In this document: piece after piece, positions 62,701-64,000 of the stretch
How the letters are laid out: every line of letters starts with the position of its first letter
Position numbering within the stretch: position 1 is the first letter of the stretch
Assembly (NCBI RefSeq): GCF_001653715.1
Contig: NZ_LWHQ01000064.1
Span: 1 to 64,000, forward strand
DNA from: Methylobacterium platani
GTDB taxonomy: Bacteria > Pseudomonadota > Alphaproteobacteria > Rhizobiales > Beijerinckiaceae
Length of the DNA stretch: 64,000 nt
Direction: 5' to 3'
Notes under the pieces: model-generated
Seen by the model: the letters and a program-made list of their open reading frames with translations, nothing else
What the model was told of the DNA's origin: nothing
Databases searched by the model: none
Translations under genes and position numbers: made by a program

Positions 62701-64000
62701 CCTGACCGCCGACGGCGCCGACGTCGCGATCCGCTTCGCCGGCACCACCGACCAGATCGTCATCGTCGACGCGCTCGCGCTCGGCGGTGCCGGCATCGAG
62801 ACCGTCGCGCTCGCCGGCGGCCCGGACTTCTCGGTCGCCGACATCCGCCGGGCGATCCTGGCGAGCCGCACGACCCCCGGCAACGACGTCGTCGTCGGCA
62901 CCGACGGCCCGGACACCCTCGCGGGCGGGCGCGGCGACGACCTCCTGCGCGGGGCTGGCGGCGACGACACCTACCTGTACCGGCGCGGCGACGGCGACGA
63001 CCGCATCGAGGCGGCCGGTGCCGGCATCGACACCGTGAGCCTCGCCGATTACGTCCCCTCGGACGTCGTCTCGGCCCTGCGCGCCGGCCCCGACAGCCAC
63101 GACCTCGTCGTGACCTTCGCGGGGGCCGGCGACCGGCTGGTGCTGCGCGACGCCCTCCATCGGCTCAACGGCGCGCAGGGCAGCCTGACCCTGCGCTTCG
63201 CCGACGGCACGACGTGGGACCGCGATGCCATGCGGGCGCGGGCGCTCGCCGACAGCGACGGGTCCGGCGACGACACCGTCACCGGCTTCGACGGCGCCGA
63301 CACCTTCGCGGCGCGGCCCGGCGACGACCTGCTGGCGGGCCTGGAGGGCGGCGACCTCTATCGCTTCGGCGCCGGCGCGGGCCACGACACCGTGGCGGAA
63401 ACCGGCACCTCCGGGACCGACCGGATCGAGATCCGCGACTTCGCCTCGACGCAGGCGCGGATCGAGCAGCTCTATCGCGGCTCGGACTCCGTGGTGCTGC
63501 GCTTCACCGGGGCTCCCGCCGACAGCCTGACGGTGCTCGGCGCCCTGGCGCCGGACCAGAAGGGGATCGAGAGCTACACCTTCGCCGACGGCGTGGTCTG
63601 GACCAAGGATACCCTGGTCCGGCTCCTCGGCAACCGGGCGCCGGTGGCCCTCGACGACGGCTTCTACTCGGTGCGGACCGGGGACGAGATCGTCCTCAAG
63701 GCCGCCGACCTCCTGCGCAACGACTTCGATGCCGACGGCGACCGCCTGCGCATCGTCGCCGTCGAGACCGCCGCCACCGGCCTCGTTCGGATCGACGAGC
63801 GGGGCGACCTGCGCTACCGGGCGCTCGACGGGTTCTACGGCGCGGCCTCGCTCGCCTACACGGTCTCGGACGGGCGCAACGGCTTCGCCACCGCCTCGGT
63901 CGACCTCCGGGTGCGGCCGATCGCGACCGCGCGGCCGGATTCCGGGTTCACTGTGGCGGAGGATTCCGCCCTGGTGATCCGGGTCGAGCGCCTGCTCGCC
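58865..64000 (+). CDS. Giant RTX protein continued (3' part, runs past the window)
   Basis: From 58865 the frame that restarts with RGSDRLTGGAGNDVYLFAPG shows no stop to 64000, giving 1712 more residues. It contains RTX blocks of the TDRLVF...GTVW type throughout, a second jelly-roll-like domain at about 61240-61695 (NLVTNGDFNAF, AIPGWTEASG, YGLDLEAFF, LDDVRLYA) and, from about 63639, cadherin/VCBS-like repeats (NRAPVALDDGFYSV, LRNDFDADGDRLRI, FTVAEDSALVIRV). No secretion signal is reached. It has no start codon or ribosome site of its own, so it is best seen as the rest of the 43819 gene, separated by the CGGG shift. The whole protein would exceed 6,700 residues. Confidence 0.82.

Noticed and set aside
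58667..63385. A 1572-residue minus-strand open frame near the window end
   Set aside because: Same cause. The plus-strand reading shows perfect RTX motifs throughout, which the minus strand does not.
47965..63500. Regularly spaced short repeats that could suggest a CRISPR array
   Set aside because: The periodicity is codon-based (RTX nonapeptides), the units are not identical and there are no unique spacers of constant length.

Overview
This is a very GC-rich chromosomal window. Gene content and base composition suggest a Methylobacterium-like member of the Hyphomicrobiales (Alphaproteobacteria); this is inferred from style, with no rRNA or marker gene to prove it. No tRNA, rRNA or CRISPR was seen.

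The left part (about 1-35,180) is ordinary accessory metabolism in uptake-plus-catabolism clusters. (a) A LysR gene diverges from an AidB-like acyl-CoA dehydrogenase, a branched-chain-type periplasmic binding protein and a class III CoA-transferase (160-5353). (b) On the minus strand, an IclR regulator is followed by a TRAP binding protein, CoA-transferase, acyl-CoA dehydrogenase, MaoC hydratase and the two TRAP permeases (12201 down to 5584). This looks like import, CoA activation, oxidation and hydration of one organic acid. (c) A plus-strand group holds a carboxymuconolactone-decarboxylase-like protein, a beta-hydroxyacid dehydrogenase, an MBL lactonase and a YghU-type GST (12408-15585). 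(d) On the minus strand lie an M14 peptidase, a ClC transporter, a class IV aminotransferase that lacks the usual lysine, a polar amino-acid ABC transporter and a GntR regulator (23966 down to 15637), with an enoyl-CoA hydratase divergent from the regulator. (e) A long minus-strand cluster carries a tartrate/malate-dehydrogenase homologue, a GcvA-type LysR, a PotABCD-like ABC transporter, a HAD dehalogenase, a DAO-type flavoprotein and a GMC oxidoreductase (35183 down to 24963). Several clean palindromes look like operators or hairpins.

From about 35,300 the window changes character. Gene debris (a CoxL fragment and an unassigned fragment) and a copy of an inverted-repeat element mark the edge of a tandem array that runs to the window end. 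The repeating unit is: conserved spacer, HlyC-type toxin-activating lysine acyltransferase, an AT-rich variable small gene, then an RTX/calcium-binding protein whose N-terminus is AT-rich and variable but whose core is nearly identical between copies. Unit 0 is only a 3' core fragment (35969-36531). Unit 1 has an Imm11/DUF1629-like small protein and a 1446-residue RTX protein with an AHH/HNH-like nuclease N-terminus. It stops at the end of the shared core, so it lacks the RTX repeat shaft. Unit 2 has an unrecognised 148-residue small protein and a giant RTX protein of more than 6,700 residues with a PIN-like N-terminus. That protein also carries many RTX nonapeptide blocks, an L-type-lectin-like domain, two jelly-roll-like domains and cadherin-like repeats, and it runs off the window.

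The variable block begins in the last codons of hlyC and ends where the RTX core begins. It therefore carries the small gene and the toxin N-terminus together, which is the layout expected of a polymorphic toxin/immunity module, here at the N-terminal end of an acylated RTX protein. I read the array as an N-terminally polymorphic RTX-nuclease system with HlyC activation and cassette exchange through the shared core. A CGGG tetranucleotide tract at 58853-58864 puts the giant gene out of frame. It may be phase variation, a recent mutation or an assembly error. No type I secretion genes (HlyB/HlyD/TolC) are inside the window.
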